The notes under the pieces were generated by a model, which saw only the letters and a list, made by a program, of their open reading frames with translations, made no database searches and was not told the DNA's origin. From Phaseolus vulgaris (Eukaryota; Streptophyta; Magnoliopsida; Fabales; Fabaceae): a stretch of DNA of 64,000 nt. Position numbers and translations under genes: made by a program. Positions 49,905 to 62,215 of the stretch are shown here, one piece after another (within the stretch, counting starts at the first letter, position 1; the number at the start of each line of letters is the position of its first letter). The stretch lies in the NCBI RefSeq assembly GCF_000499845.2, contig NC_023759.2:42487172-42551171 (forward strand). The letters are read 5' to 3'.

Positions 49905-52735
49905 GAGAAAATTTATGATTCCGTAAAGTGGAACTTTTTGTATGATATGCTACAGAGATTGGGCTTTCAAAGTAAATGGATCAGGTGGGTTAAAGGGTGT
50001 TTCAAGTCAACATCGGCGTCAATTCTGATTAATGGGAGTCCCATAACGGAATTTTATCTTTCCAGAGGGTTAAGGCAAGGAGACTCCCTAACCTCGTTCC
50101 TCTTTTTTGTTGTAGCTGAAGACTTAGTATGGTTAGTGAGACAAGCACTAGAGGAGAATCTGCTTAAAGGTGTGAAGGTGGGGAGGAATGAACTTGAATG
50201 TTGTATGTTACAATTCATTGATGATACTCTTTTTATGTGCAAAGATTCATACAACAATGTGATTACTATTAAAGTTATACTAAGGTGTTATGAGCTTGCT
50301 TCTGGTATGAAAATCAACTTTCACAAATCAAAGTTGGCAGGAATAAATGTTGAGAGGAACTCCCTTGAATGTTATGTGAAATCTCTAAATTGTACTCTCA
50401 CAAGGTTACCTTTTAAATATCTAAGGCTAGTTGTAGGAGGTAGTGCAAGAAAGAAGCTGTTTTGGGAGCAAATTCTGAATAAAATTAATGATAGACTTAG
50501 TGCTTGAAGGGGAGATTCTTATCTCTGGCACGAAGAATATGCTTACTCAAATCAGTTTTCACTACTTTACCCCTCTCTTTTTTTTGTCTTCCTATAAAGC
50601 TCCGATATCGGTATGTAATAGTATTATTAGTATCCAAAGAATATTTATTTAGGCATGGGAAAGAGACCGCAAATCTATATCTTGGATAAGTTGGGAGAAT
50701 GTTTGCAAATCTCTGGAGGCAGGAGGGCAGGGGATCAAAGATATCAGATTGTTTAATAACGCTCTTTTGGCAAAATGGAAATGGCGGTTGGTGAGCAATG
50801 AGCAAGGGAAATGGAAAGATATTATTCTCTCAAAATATGGCTCGGTGTCAAGGCGAAGTCATATCCATTCAAAATTTCAATCTTGTTGGTGGAGAGACTT
50901 ATCTAAAGTATGTGGTGAGGGAGAGCAAGAAGGATGGTTCCAAAAAGCTTTAGTATAGAAAGTTGGAGCTGGGGACAGAGTTAGATTTGGAAGGATGCCT
51001 GGATTGGTAGAAGTAATCTCGTCACACTGTATCCTAGGTTGTATTCCTTGTCTATGGATCAAGGGATAACGGTGGGTGAGGTAGGTTTTTGTGAAGAATA
51101 ACAAGAAGAAGAAATGCTAAGGTTATTATCTCAGGAGGCACTGAATAGGGAGGTCTCAAGCATTCAAGTTTGGGGAGGGGTTACCAATGAGGGATTTTCA
51201 GTGAAATCAGCCTATAAGTTCTTGGTTAATCAAGACATAGGTCCTTCTGATGGTGTCTTTAAACAGTTATGGCAAGTTAAAGTGTTGCCTAATGTCTTAA
51301 CGACTGCTTGGAGATTTCTGCTGGATAGAATGCCAACTCGACTCAACCTTATTAGGAGAGGAGTGGTAGTTAGCTCATCTATTTGTGTGTTATCCAAGCC
51401 TTGGAAGAGTCCTCTCAGCACTTGTTCTTAGGATGTTCTGTTGCACAACGTGTATGGGATCTCTGCTTTAGATGGATATGTATCTTATTTGTCCAACATA
51501 AGAACTTAAAGTGTCACTTCGAGATTTCTACTTAGCACATATGAGCATCAAGTAGAATCAGGTTTGGAAAGGCAAGTGGGCAGTTGTAGTTAGGGGTTTC
51601 TTGAAGCAAAGAAACTCAATTATGTTCAAGCAAAGGGTTCCTGACATTGAAGAAATTTTTCAATTGGCACAACATATATCATGGTTATGGATGAAACACA
51701 AGGTACGAACATTCAATTACTCATTCTCGGATTGACATCTTAATCTCGACCTATGCATTAAAAGTTATTGCTAGAAGGAACGATTGTCCTAGCATACTTT
51801 GTTGTCTTTTCTTGTTTGCGAAAGGTGGATAGTGGGTATGTACAGGAGATGATTAGTTCATTATACATAGAAGGAGTAGTTCTTTAGGAAGTCCACACCT
51901 TGTGGTGTCCTCTGTTCCTTTTTGGGTTATGTTGGTTTTTACATACTTGGTATTACGTTGCTACATATATTATGTTGGTTTTTCGGAGGCATGTCGAAGC
52001 ACCTATGTTATGGTTTAATAGAAGTTCCAAGTATTGTTAAGGAATAATAGAACCTGCCAAGTGGTTAGACCTTCTTTGAGGATTTGTCATGTGTTTTCCT
52101 CTTCCAACATTGATATCATGCGGTGGTCGTGTTTTGGGTTTTGAAGTAGGCTTCTTCCTGTTTTCTATGCACTTAGCCAAACAATGGTTTACTATATTCT
52201 TATCAGTAGCTTAAGTTTATATTGTTTTTGTTAAGGTATGGAAGATGGTTGCTGGTGTATAAATCTCAACGTACCAAAAAGGCAGCACATAACATCTACA
52301 TTGCATAGACTCACTTCTAACAAGTGAAATAGCTGTTATAAGCTGTCAATGACAACTTGGCTGGTGTTGCAAGATTATATGCAGTGGAGGAATATGTGTC
52401 ACTCCCATGGAAGTTCTTTCGTTCTGTTTTTTAAGCAATTTTATCCCAATTGGGCCAATATTTTTCATCTCTATGCAAGGATCTAAAACCATAGTTGGAA
52501 GGGGGAAGGGCAATCATTAAGGACCTGCAATATTGCTTTGTGCATAACTTTTTTTCTATTGGGTTTATTTGTGGAGTGCGGGGTATTTAGTAGTTTAAGT
52601 TTTTTTTAACTATATGGGTCACTTAGAATGTATTGAATTGATGAACTTCTAAATTACGAGAGAACATCTATAAGAGTTGAAACACACTTCTTAAATGTCT
52701 CTTTCTATTTTATTTATCATTGGAATAAAATAAAA
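49905..52735 (+). mobile_element. 5'-truncated LINE (non-LTR retrotransposon)
   Basis: A 189-codon open frame (49938-50507) encodes part of the reverse transcriptase: YDSVKWNFLYDML-like start, RGLRQGDSLTSFLFFV, then FIDDT at the active site (usually FADD in plant LINEs), then GMKINFHKSKL. After a stop, decayed frames continue with ARRICLLKSVF, GGQGIKDIRLFNNALLAKWKWRL (about 50720) and the zf-RVT region GFSVKSAYKFL with AWRFLLDRMPTRLNLIRRG (51190-51360). The tail contains TATAAGAGTTGAAACAC near 52669, shared with the LINE ends at 8970 and 60965. The 5' end is cut within the reverse transcriptase, typical of incomplete target-primed insertion. Confidence 0.85.
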
Positions 52736-55157
52736 AAACATTTCCAACAAATATAAAAAATAACGGAAAGTTCATTATGCTAATTGGGAATATCACATTT
52801 AAAAGAGTACAGAAAAAAAAAATCATTTTTTAAACCAGCTTGTGAATCTTTACGCAATATTTTTAACAAAAATAATATATTTTTACTTTAATCCTTAGTT
52901 TATATTTTAGTATGAAGATATTTATTAAATATAACTTATTTATATTGCATAGCAGAATAGTATACTATAAAAAAAAGTTTCATCGAGTAACAGACTGTGA
53001 AATGATAATAAACAATGAAAACGTATTTATACTGTGAGGATCCTTTTTGTCAAAATATATAATATTAATGCCTTGGAGTTTAAATAGCAATGAGGGGTGC
53101 GAATAACAGTTTTGTTTTTACTTTTGTTTGAAGAAATAACTTATAAAATAGCCCAAAAGAGTGGGCGAAGGTTACCAAATCCCAAGGCCTCAGTTTTAGC
53201 CCAACGTCTACTTTCAAAAACAAATTGTAACCAAGACTAGCAAACAAGACCAAGGAATATCAAATTATTGTTATTAACTTTTTTATTTGAATTTCAATAA
53301 TTAAAATTTGTAAAAGGAATAAATTAAAAATAGCATATTAATCTTGATGTTGAAACAAATTTAAGTTTCAATGGACATTAATTAAATATTAATGGTTTTT
53401 ATTTTTCCTCTCCAAAAATTAGAGACGTTGTAAAGAATGCTAACAACAGCAGTTATTGTCTTATTAGAAGTATTAAACTGTTAATTTTATTCTAAATGTA
53501 TGCAATATTTATATAATATTATTATGAATACTTATAATTATTACCATTCTTAAAATCAGTATTTCAAAACTATTTTTTAGATTTTGTTTATTATATTACA
53601 TGTCTTGTTACAAAATGAATTATCATAAAGTACGATATAAAACTTAATACTACCTAATTATAATATTTTATTTAATTATTTCAAAATTAAAAAAAAAAAT
53701 CTATTACATCATATTATATCTGAAATATAGAACTTCGTAAAAATGTTTCAAATCTTTCTATTTTCAATCAAAATCTTTAAAAAGTATTATTTTAGGTTTC
53801 GAGGTTCTGTACTCAAATAGACTAAGTAAAAAAATTCCATAAATGACGTCATGTTTGGATCAGAGAATAGAAAATAAAAAGGCAAATTATTCAAAGTAAA
53901 TGGAAGAGAAAAGAAATAAGTAAAAGGATTTATTATTAGTATATTTTTAATTATATTACAATAAATAAAAATAAAAATATTAATAAAATATTATGATTTA
54001 TGTCACCTTTAAATGTGTCTTTGAGTTGAAAAACGCGACTAAATTGTTTCCAAATTCAGATTTTTTAGCCTCATGGTGAGAGATCTTCACATATTTTGAT
54101 GTAATATTTCTAAATGAAGAGTAATCATCAATGTGGTAGGTTCTACAACAATTACTTTTACTATTTCACGCAATTAACTACACATGTAACCTTCAACTAT
54201 TGGCTAAATTAAAACAATTACAATTACCTTATGTATCCTTAAAATTTAATATTAAAAAAGCATAGAAACCTTTTTAGGCCTATGCAATGCAACCTAAGAT
54301 ATGTCATTATACAGTATTGTAAATAGCGAATACTAAATATAATACTAAATCTGCCAAAGTTTCAATAGATGTCCTAACTCCAAAGGTAATTTTCAAATAG
54401 CTCGTTCATTAAAATAGCTTCATTAGCTGATCGTAAGAGAGATCCAACGTTCTCTATTGAAATACTACATTTTTTTTACTACAGATGAACCATAATAGAC
54501 AAGATATGCTGATGTGCACCATAGTATTTATTATTAATGTATTGGAAAGTTAATGTCAAAAAATGTAACAACTAATATAAATAATGCATTAGTTAGAATA
54601 AATAATTAAAAAAATTAATAATTAACCACACCTCAGGTATAAGAAGATAAAAAATGAATTTAGTATATTAAAAAAATGAAAGGTATGAAAAAACTTATTT
54701 AAAATACTATGAAACTATTTCGGCTACATACTAATGTGTGGGATTCAAAAACTTTAATACTCACAAAAATAGAATTATTAGCATAATAGTTAATTCCAAA
54801 ACTTAACATTCTATTCTTATAATAACAAATAGATCAAATTTAAAAAATTATAAAAAAATAAAGTACATCAATTTTGTAAGTGACTAACAATTTTAATATT
54901 ATCAATATAACTAACAAATATATAGAAAACTTTAAAAATATTTGAAAAAATAGTCAAAATATATAGTGCGAAATACGATGTTATAACCATAAAAGAACTG
55001 AGTACATAACATAACAAGCATGGTAGCTAAAGATGACAGAATAATATATCAGACCAAGAGTATCCAAAAATAATGCAGTTAAAATCCAACAGATAAAAAC
55101 ATCAAAAAAGTTCTCGACAAAAAAACAATTGATATGGAGGAAAGCAAGAAGTGTGAT
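52736..55157. other. AT-rich spacer, nothing recognised
   Basis: No gene, LTR or MITE structure was identified. The last 100-200 bp next to 55158 is the 3' UTR of HSC70. Confidence 0.45.
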
Positions 55158-57725
55158 TTAGTCGACTTCCTCAATCTTGGGGCCAGCGCCACTTCCACCA
55201 GAAGGAGTATATTCAGTATCTGCCGGAGGAGCACCACCCATGTCTGGACCAGCACCACCCTGGTACATTTTGGCAATGATAGGATTGCAGATGCTTTCCA
55301 ATTCCTTCATTTTGTCCTCAAACTCATCTGCCTCTGCAAGCTGGTTGCTGTCCAGCCATTGGATAGATTGCTCAATAGCGTCCTCAATCTTCTTCTTGTC
55401 AGCAGGATCCAGTTTGCCACCAATCTTCTCATCCTTCACTGTGTTCCTCATATTGTACGCATAGTTTTCCAAGGCGTTCTTGGCTTCAACCTTCTTCTTA
55501 TGCTCTTCATCCTCGGATTTGTACTTCTCAGCCTCTTGAACCATCTTCTCGATATCATCCTTCGACAGTCTACCTTTGTCATTGGTGATGGTGATCTTAT
55601 TTTTCTGGCCAGTGGTTTTATCTTCAGCAGAGACATTCAAAATACCATTGGCATCAATGTCAAAGCACACTGTAATTTGTGGAACACCCCTGGGAGCAGG
55701 AGGAATACCAGAAAGTTCAAATTTGCCCAACAAATTGTTATCTCTGGTCCTTGCTCTCTCACCCTCAAAGACCTGGATCAACACACCAGGCTGGTTATCA
55801 GAGTATGTTGAAAAAACCTGCTCCTTCTTTGTTGGAATAGTGGTGTTCCTAGGGATCAGGACAGTCATCACACCACCAGCGGTCTCCAACCCAAGAGACA
55901 GAGGAGTAACATCAAGAAGGAGAAGATCTTGAACCTTCTCATTGCCCTCACCACTTAAGATCGCTGCCTGAACAGCAGCACCATAAGCAACAGCCTCGTC
56001 TGGGTTAATGCTCTTGCAAAGCTCCTTTCCATTAAAGAAGTCCTGGAGTAGTTGCTGAACCTTGGGAATTCTGGTAGAACCACCAACAAGGACAACATCA
56101 TCCACACTTTTTTTGTCCATCTTAGCATCCCTTAGACATTTCTCCACTGGTTCCATACATTTTCTGAAGAGATCCATATTGAGCTCCTCAAATCTGGCAC
56201 GAGTAATGGTGGAGTAGAAATCAATTCCCTCGTATAGAGAATCAATTTCAATGGTAGTCTGGGCAGTAGAAGATAAGGTTCTCTTAGCCCTCTCACATGA
56301 GGTCCTCAACCTTCTAAGTGCTCTGGGGTTTCCACTTATGTCCTTCTTGTTCTTTCTCTTAAACTCTTGTACAAAGTGGTTCACCATCCTGTTATCGAAA
56401 TCCTCTCCTCCAAGATGTGTGTCACCTGCTGTGGCTTTCACCTCAAAGATGCCCTCCTCGATAGTAAGTAAAGAAACATCGAATGTCCCACCACCAAGAT
56501 CAAAGATTAACACATTCTTCTCACCCACACTTGTTGCTTTCTTGTCGAGACCATATGCAATGGCAGCTGCGGTAGGCTCATTGATAATACGCATGACATT
56601 AAGACCAGCAATAACACCAGCATCCTTAGTAGCTTGACGCTGAGAATCATTGAAGTAAGCAGGGACAGTAACAACAGCATTCTTTACTGTAGATCCCAAG
56701 TAAGCCTCAGCAATCTCACGCATCTTCATGAGCACCATTGAAGAGATTTCTTCAGCAGCAAATTGTTTCTCCTCACCCTTGTAGTTAACTACAATTGTTG
56801 GCTTATCAGCAGGACCAGCAATGACCTTGAAAGGCCACAATTTGATATCACTCTGAACAGGGGCATCGGTGAATCTACGACCAATCAACCTCTTTGCATC
56901 TGTGATACAAAAATAAGCCTAAAAATAAGCCATCGCATACCTCACTAAGTACACAAAATTCAAATATTATCGAAAACTTCAAGCAAACTGGAACTGAAAA
57001 GATAAGCGCTTCTATTATAATTGATCAAGGTTACGTATTTAAACTATCACTTAGTATGTATAATTGTCTCCGTTCTAAAACATAGTTCCTATAGATGACC
57101 TCCTTTTATATTTAAATATCCGCATTTGTTCTTATTTTAAATTTCAGTTCCTCGGTTTTTTTTTAAGAATTAGTTACTATACAAAAAAGCTAACCCGATA
57201 CAGAGAAAATTTATTTTATGTAACTAAATATTCTTCCTCGGTAATAGCTACAAAAGACAAAAACCTTACTACAGACACCAAAACTTGGACGTTTCTCATA
57301 TGGAAACTAAAAATAGAGATAATTAAATAAAACAGGTCAATAATGTAACCAAATTTCTACAACACCGTAGATCTAAATAACAGGACATATTATATGCACA
57401 TTATTATTATCAAAAACTAAAACATAGATAAATAGATAAAAGAGAAGCACGATACTATTCATTGGCACGGTAAAAATGTAGAACAGAAAGGGTGTGCTTA
57501 AGAAATGTTACCAAAGACGGTGTTGATAGGGTTCATGGCGACTTGGTTCTTGGCGGCGTCACCAATTAGACGTTCGGTGTCGGTGAATCCAACGTAAGAC
57601 GGCGTCGTTCTGTTGCCTTGGTCGTTGGCAATGATTTCAACGCGGTCATGTTGCCAGACCCCAACACAAGAGTACGTGGTTCCAAGATCGATTCCGATAG
57701 CAGGACCTTCACCTTTACCGGCCAT
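55158..57725 (-). CDS. HSC70: Cytosolic heat shock cognate 70-kDa protein (HSP70/HSC70)
   Basis: An ATP-driven chaperone that binds unfolded proteins in cytosol and nucleus. Exon 1 is 57725-57512 and exon 2 is 56899-55158; the intron splits the Asp codon after INTVF, the conserved position in plant cytosolic HSP70 genes. The product is 651 aa. Nucleotide-binding-domain signatures are IDLGTTYS (12-19), [14 protein letters not shown] and [17 protein letters not shown]. The substrate-binding domain and helical lid follow. The C-terminal [12 protein letters not shown] segment ends in EEVD, which binds TPR cochaperones and marks the cytosolic class. No transit or signal peptide is present. The intron (about 610 bp) and the single heat-shock element suggest a constitutive gene that also responds to heat. 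Long open frames on the opposite strand (55134-56637) are shadows of its codon bias. Confidence 0.97.
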
Positions 57726-57839
57726 TGTTTTTCAGCGTGTGTCGAAGAAAAAACGATAGATCTCAGAGGAAGGAAGAAGATGATAAACCACAGCGAGACA
57801 CCACTGTGATTCAATAGAGACCTATGGAGAATATGATAG

Positions 57840-57850
57840 CTTATATAATT
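57840..57850 (-). promoter_or_regulatory. TATA box of HSC70
   Basis: AATTATATAAG on the minus strand, about 115 bp upstream of the start codon and just downstream of the heat-shock element. Confidence 0.7.
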
Positions 57851-57864
57851 AGGGTTTGAAGTCC

Positions 57865-57877
57865 TTCCAGAATCTTC
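57865..57877 (-). promoter_or_regulatory. Heat-shock element of HSC70
   Basis: Minus-strand GAAGATTCTGGAA is a perfect three-unit element (GAAnnTTCnnGAA), the binding site of trimeric heat-shock factor. It lies about 15 bp upstream of the TATA box, the usual position in plant heat-shock promoters. Confidence 0.85.
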
Positions 57878-57959
57878 TTTTAGTCCGAGAAGTCGTTGCC
57901 AGTTGGCTACACATAATTTTCACGTTTCAAGATCTGATTTTTTCCAAATCGTGGGCCCT

Positions 57960-60490
57960 TAGCGGGCCCGACTTTTTTGAGCCGACCCAATAAGTCAGTA
58001 ACAACTTTTGTTGTTTACATCACTGATCAATTTCCTGTCATAATACCAAAATGTGATTAGTAATGTAATACAATACCCTCCACCACATTTCCCCACTTAA
58101 ATTATTCAATCAATCATTAATATAAATACTTTTACAGTAACTTGGTCACTATCTATCAGGTACAATAAATTCTATAAAATATATGCAAATTTAAATGTTT
58201 GATTAAAAAATGTATGATAAAATAACCATGTGCAAACATTATACCTATAATTCGGTAGTATGAAAAACACACGATATGAGATCTATAAACACCTATTTTA
58301 AAGCGTGGCTAGAAAATTGTAATATGCAAGCTATATGTGAATAGCAAAAGGAAGAAGAGGAAGGGGAGAAAAACAAGATTGTGAATAGAAAAAGATAACA
58401 TACTATAATTTTTTCCATGTACAAATCTATAAAAAAAAAGGATTTGGATTTGGATAAAAGGCAAAAAAATCTATCCAATTATATTGTATATTATAACCTA
58501 AAGCATATTAGATGGGATTCGAAACAATATGTCTAGCAACTTGGTTGTCATAGTAGGCAAAAGTTTTGTATTTTACTTAAGAAGATGGATGGAAAACAAT
58601 ATTATGTTTCTTGAATTTCCATGAAATTAAGGGTGATCCCAAATAGATGCATTATCGGGTGATTAAACACCTTATGCTCGAAATCAAAATCACTAAAGGT
58701 CTTTAATTTAGTGGTATAACTAGAGGGAAAGAAAATGTCTAGCAAATGAGGGACCTTGATATATCTTAAACCATAATGAGTTGCACAATGATCATAAACA
58801 ATTGTTGTTGACTGCATAAATTGGCTCAAGAATTGAACAATAGGTTGTATCCAACATGGGGTTTGTCAAATAAAACAAGTGTTTAAGGAGTCTTCGATAT
58901 GAACTCGTTTCGTAGATGCAATTGTTATGCTCGTACATATGTTTGTATCTTGTGTTATGAAAGTATTGCAAGACGACAAGCATCCCAGAATAAGCAAGGA
59001 TATCAACGGTGTATTTTCATTGACAAAGATGTATTCATTTGGTTGCATGTGCAAATTCCAAACCTAAGAAGAATTTGTCATTGTTGGTTGGGGTTTAGTC
59101 TTATTCTTTTTGTGTTTTGTCGCGCTATAGTCTATATTGTTGCATTGTATTTTTTCGTTTATTGGGTTTGGCTTTTTAGATTGAAGGGGAGTTTGCATTT
59201 TTTATTTTGTCGCTGCTAGTTACTCTCTTCTTTATCTCATTTTTCAAGTTGTGTGTTTGCCTTTTAGGATCACAAAGATCTTTAGTGTTGGATTGTGTTG
59301 AGTTTTGTTCCACCGCCGCTTGTAGAGGTACTTTGGTATCTACAACGAGTTGGGTTGATTCCTTTTTTGTTGTCTCCACTGATATGCATTTGGGTTGCTT
59401 CAATTTCGGATAAGTGTTTTACATTTTTTTACTTTTATTATTTGTTATATTAATAGCTAATATTGTTGATGATAATCTATATGTCTAAATATTTGTAATT
59501 TAATTTTAAATATGTTAGTTTTTAAGATTATTTTTTGTTATGTTTCAAATTTATAAATATTATTTAGATTAAGATAAATATATTAGATATTTCGAAAGTT
59601 TAGATTGAGAGAATTTATATTTTATTTTTTATAATATTTTTTTTATTGAACATATATATTTGAGATGAATATTGGAATTAAAATTATTTTTTTGATATTA
59701 TATTTTTTTGATGATTTTTACTGTGCTTTGTTATTGTTACTCATACGTAGTATGTTTTTTAAAATTATAGGTTGAAAAAGTATATATTTTTCTAAAAAAA
59801 CTGTTAGATAGTACATCGATTATAACTTTAACTAATGTAAAAATGAACATATTACATCAATTACAGAAAAAAAAAAATTTGATGTAATATATATTGCAGA
59901 AGTTGATAAATGAAACAAACAAGGACTATTACATTGGTTATAAAATAAATGTTAAATGTAAAGGACTTTCTAAACTATTAGTATCTACGTCAATGATGGA
60001 ACCAATGTAATAAATCTCTTAAAATCGATGTAATTTTTTAACTTTCTCATATTTAGAAAACTTTAATTGGAGACTTTGTTTATGTACAACGAGTATAATA
60101 CAAATTTTATAAGTTATTGATATTTTGTTAGTGGTTATTTTGTTAGTTGTTCTACTAATAAAGAGTAGAAGTTAAAAATTAAATTTTGGTTTTAATTATA
60201 TCTTTTGGTTTTAATATAACACTTATTACTTAGTTTTAGACTTAGATCATATAAAAAAAAATCTAAGGATTATCATAGTTATTCAAGATTAAGAAACACA
60301 CCCATTTAAATCCAACTTTAGTTCTTGGCGAAAAGGATCTCCTACTATCAAGAGATGGAAAGATATGGTGATTTTATAACATTTTAATGTGTCAAAAAGC
60401 AAAACATTTAAGAAAATGATTAATTTAGTTTCAAGTTATGGTTTAGGATTTAAGTCACCTCCGTACCATAAGATAGAGTAAAGTACTTGG
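57960..60490. other. Spacer with one possible MITE; no gene recognised
   Basis: Open frames at 58602-58829 and 58899-59413 overlap on both strands and match no family I know. The 58500-59400 stretch is less AT-rich and may be a decayed retroelement, but no domain could be identified. Confidence 0.4.
59810..60045. repeat. Possible MITE with ACATCGATT/AATCGATGT inverted ends
   Basis: AGTACATCGATTATAACTTT on the left is mirrored by CTTAAAATCGATGTAATTTT on the right. Inside are ATTACATCAATT, TTGATGTAAT, ATTACATTGGTTATA and ACCAATGTAAT, that is, several inverted ATGTAA units. No target duplication was resolved. Confidence 0.45.
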
Positions 60491-60499
60491 AGGAAGAGG

Positions 60500-60965
60500 T
60501 TGAGTAGGAGAGTAGTACCCATTTGTTTTTCGAGTGTAGATTTGCATGGTTATTGTGGAACCATTGTTCTGTATGGTTGAGGGTGCAGAATGCGTTTCAC
60601 AACATCTCACTGTTAAACTTATCTCAGTTTATGTTGTGTAATGTGCATGCTTTGGTAAATGAGGTTTGAGGAGTGATTTTGATCGCAATAGTCAACGAGG
60701 GTTGGAAGCATAGAAAAAGAGTAATTTTTAAAGGGGATGTAGTGGATATATTGGAAGTTTTTGCATTGGTTCAATTAAAGGCTTGGATACGGGTCACATC
60801 TAAGTCACATTTTGCGTTTTTTTTCTTTTTCTTATTGGTGTTTTGACCATTTAGTTTGTATGAAGATGATCTCATAATGTAAGTTAAAGGTTGTGTTTAT
60901 GTATAAGGATTAAAACACCTCTCAAATAGTTCATATTTAATTATTTTTTATTGCTTATAAAAAGA
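60500..60965 (+). mobile_element. LINE 3' end fragment
   Basis: Translation gives a HLFFECRFAWLLWNH-like zf-RVT segment (about 60515), then NEGWKHRKRVIFKGDVVD and ALVQLKAWIRVTSKSH (60690-60805). The 3' UTR with TATGTATAAGGATTAAAACA (about 60898) resembles the LINE tails at 8917 and 52669. Stops interrupt the frame. Confidence 0.7.
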
Positions 60966-61833
60966 AATTGAAAAAAAAGGTAAAACAACTATATATGTTT
61001 TTGAAGGTTCATATCACTTCATGGAAGAAAATATAATATAATTAGTAATAGATGGATCGCGAGAAAAGGGACTATATTAATTTTCTTAGCTAAAAGTCTA
61101 AAAGGGAATTGTTTCTCTAAAATTTATTTATGCATTTGCTAGTTAAAAAACAATTGATAAAATTTATAAAATGTTGGATGACATTATTAAATAAATCGGC
61201 GTGAAGAACGTTGTCCGAATTGTAAGGAACAATTGAAATCATGTTTGGGTCTGTTATTCACACACCCAAAAAATCATGTCAAAATCGTGTTTACATGGCT
61301 AATTTCAGTAAAAAAACAAAAGATTCCCATGTATGAACTGATATCGTGATATGACAACTTTCTTTAAAACTAATATGTTACAAAACACGATTTTAAAGAG
61401 AGAAGGACTTGAAAGCATTGTGTTTTCAAATTCAACTTGTCCATTTTTATGATTTTTAAAAAAATTATTTATATTAATAAATTACAAACAAAATTACACT
61501 TATATGATGAAAAAACCGTCTAAAGTAAAACGGATAGCATAAACGTTGCAAACTAATTAAAATACCGTAAATAGGTAAAAAAAAATTTAAATTGATCAAA
61601 ATTGTCTTTGAATTTTTATTTACTTTTTTTTCTCAATCTAATAGTTTGATTTATATTACATTTTAAAAATAAAGAATGGACTGAAATTGGAACAAATTAC
61701 TTATTATATTTTAATATGATATCATATATTTAGTGTAATCCTTGTTCCCAAAACATAAAGACAAACCCAACCCATTGTCATTTTTGTTTTTTTTTTTCTT
61801 TCTCTTTTCCTCTTTGTTTATTCTTCAATTTTT
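60966..61833. other. AT-rich spacer, nothing recognised
   Basis: No gene, RNA or repeat boundary was seen. Confidence 0.5.
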
Positions 61834-62215
61834 CTCTCATACCTCATTTATTTATTTATTTCAAAATCTGATGACATCCTGCGTAACTGAGGAGTCAGAT
61901 TACATTTTTATTCGATTAGATTATTAAACAAAGTAAGTTTATTTTTACTCTAAATTTTTTTTATTTTTTGTTTTACCCTATCATTTAGTCATTCATCTTA
62001 GTGGACCCAGTTGACTTTTCTCTTTAATTTCTCTTTTCATATCTCATCTATTTATTTCAAAATATGATCATATCCTACGGTAACTGAGGAGTTTGACTGC
62101 ATTTTTATCCGATTAGATTATCAAAAATAGTAAGTTCATTTTTACTTTAAAGTTCTCTTATTTTTTGTTTTACTCTATGATTTAGTCATCAATCTTACTG
62201 GGACCAGTTGAGAAA
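61834..62215. repeat. Tandem duplication of about 200 bp
   Basis: Copy 1 (about 61834-62014) and copy 2 (about 62034-62215) share TCTCATACCTCATTTATTTA-type starts, GTAACTGAGGAGT, TTTTTATYCGATTAGATTAT, TTATTTTTTGTTTTAC and GACCAGTTGA ends. Spacing is 200 bp at the start and 197 bp at the end. Scattered mismatches show it is not recent. Confidence 0.85.

Noticed and set aside
55134..56637. Plus-strand open frames up to 225 codons opposite HSC70
   Set aside because: Antisense shadows of a highly codon-biased conserved gene; the HSC70 translation explains the region completely.
58899..59413. Two consecutive plus-strand open frames rich in Cys, Phe and Leu
   Set aside because: I considered a decayed retroelement or small membrane protein, but found no motif, and the opposite strand is equally open.
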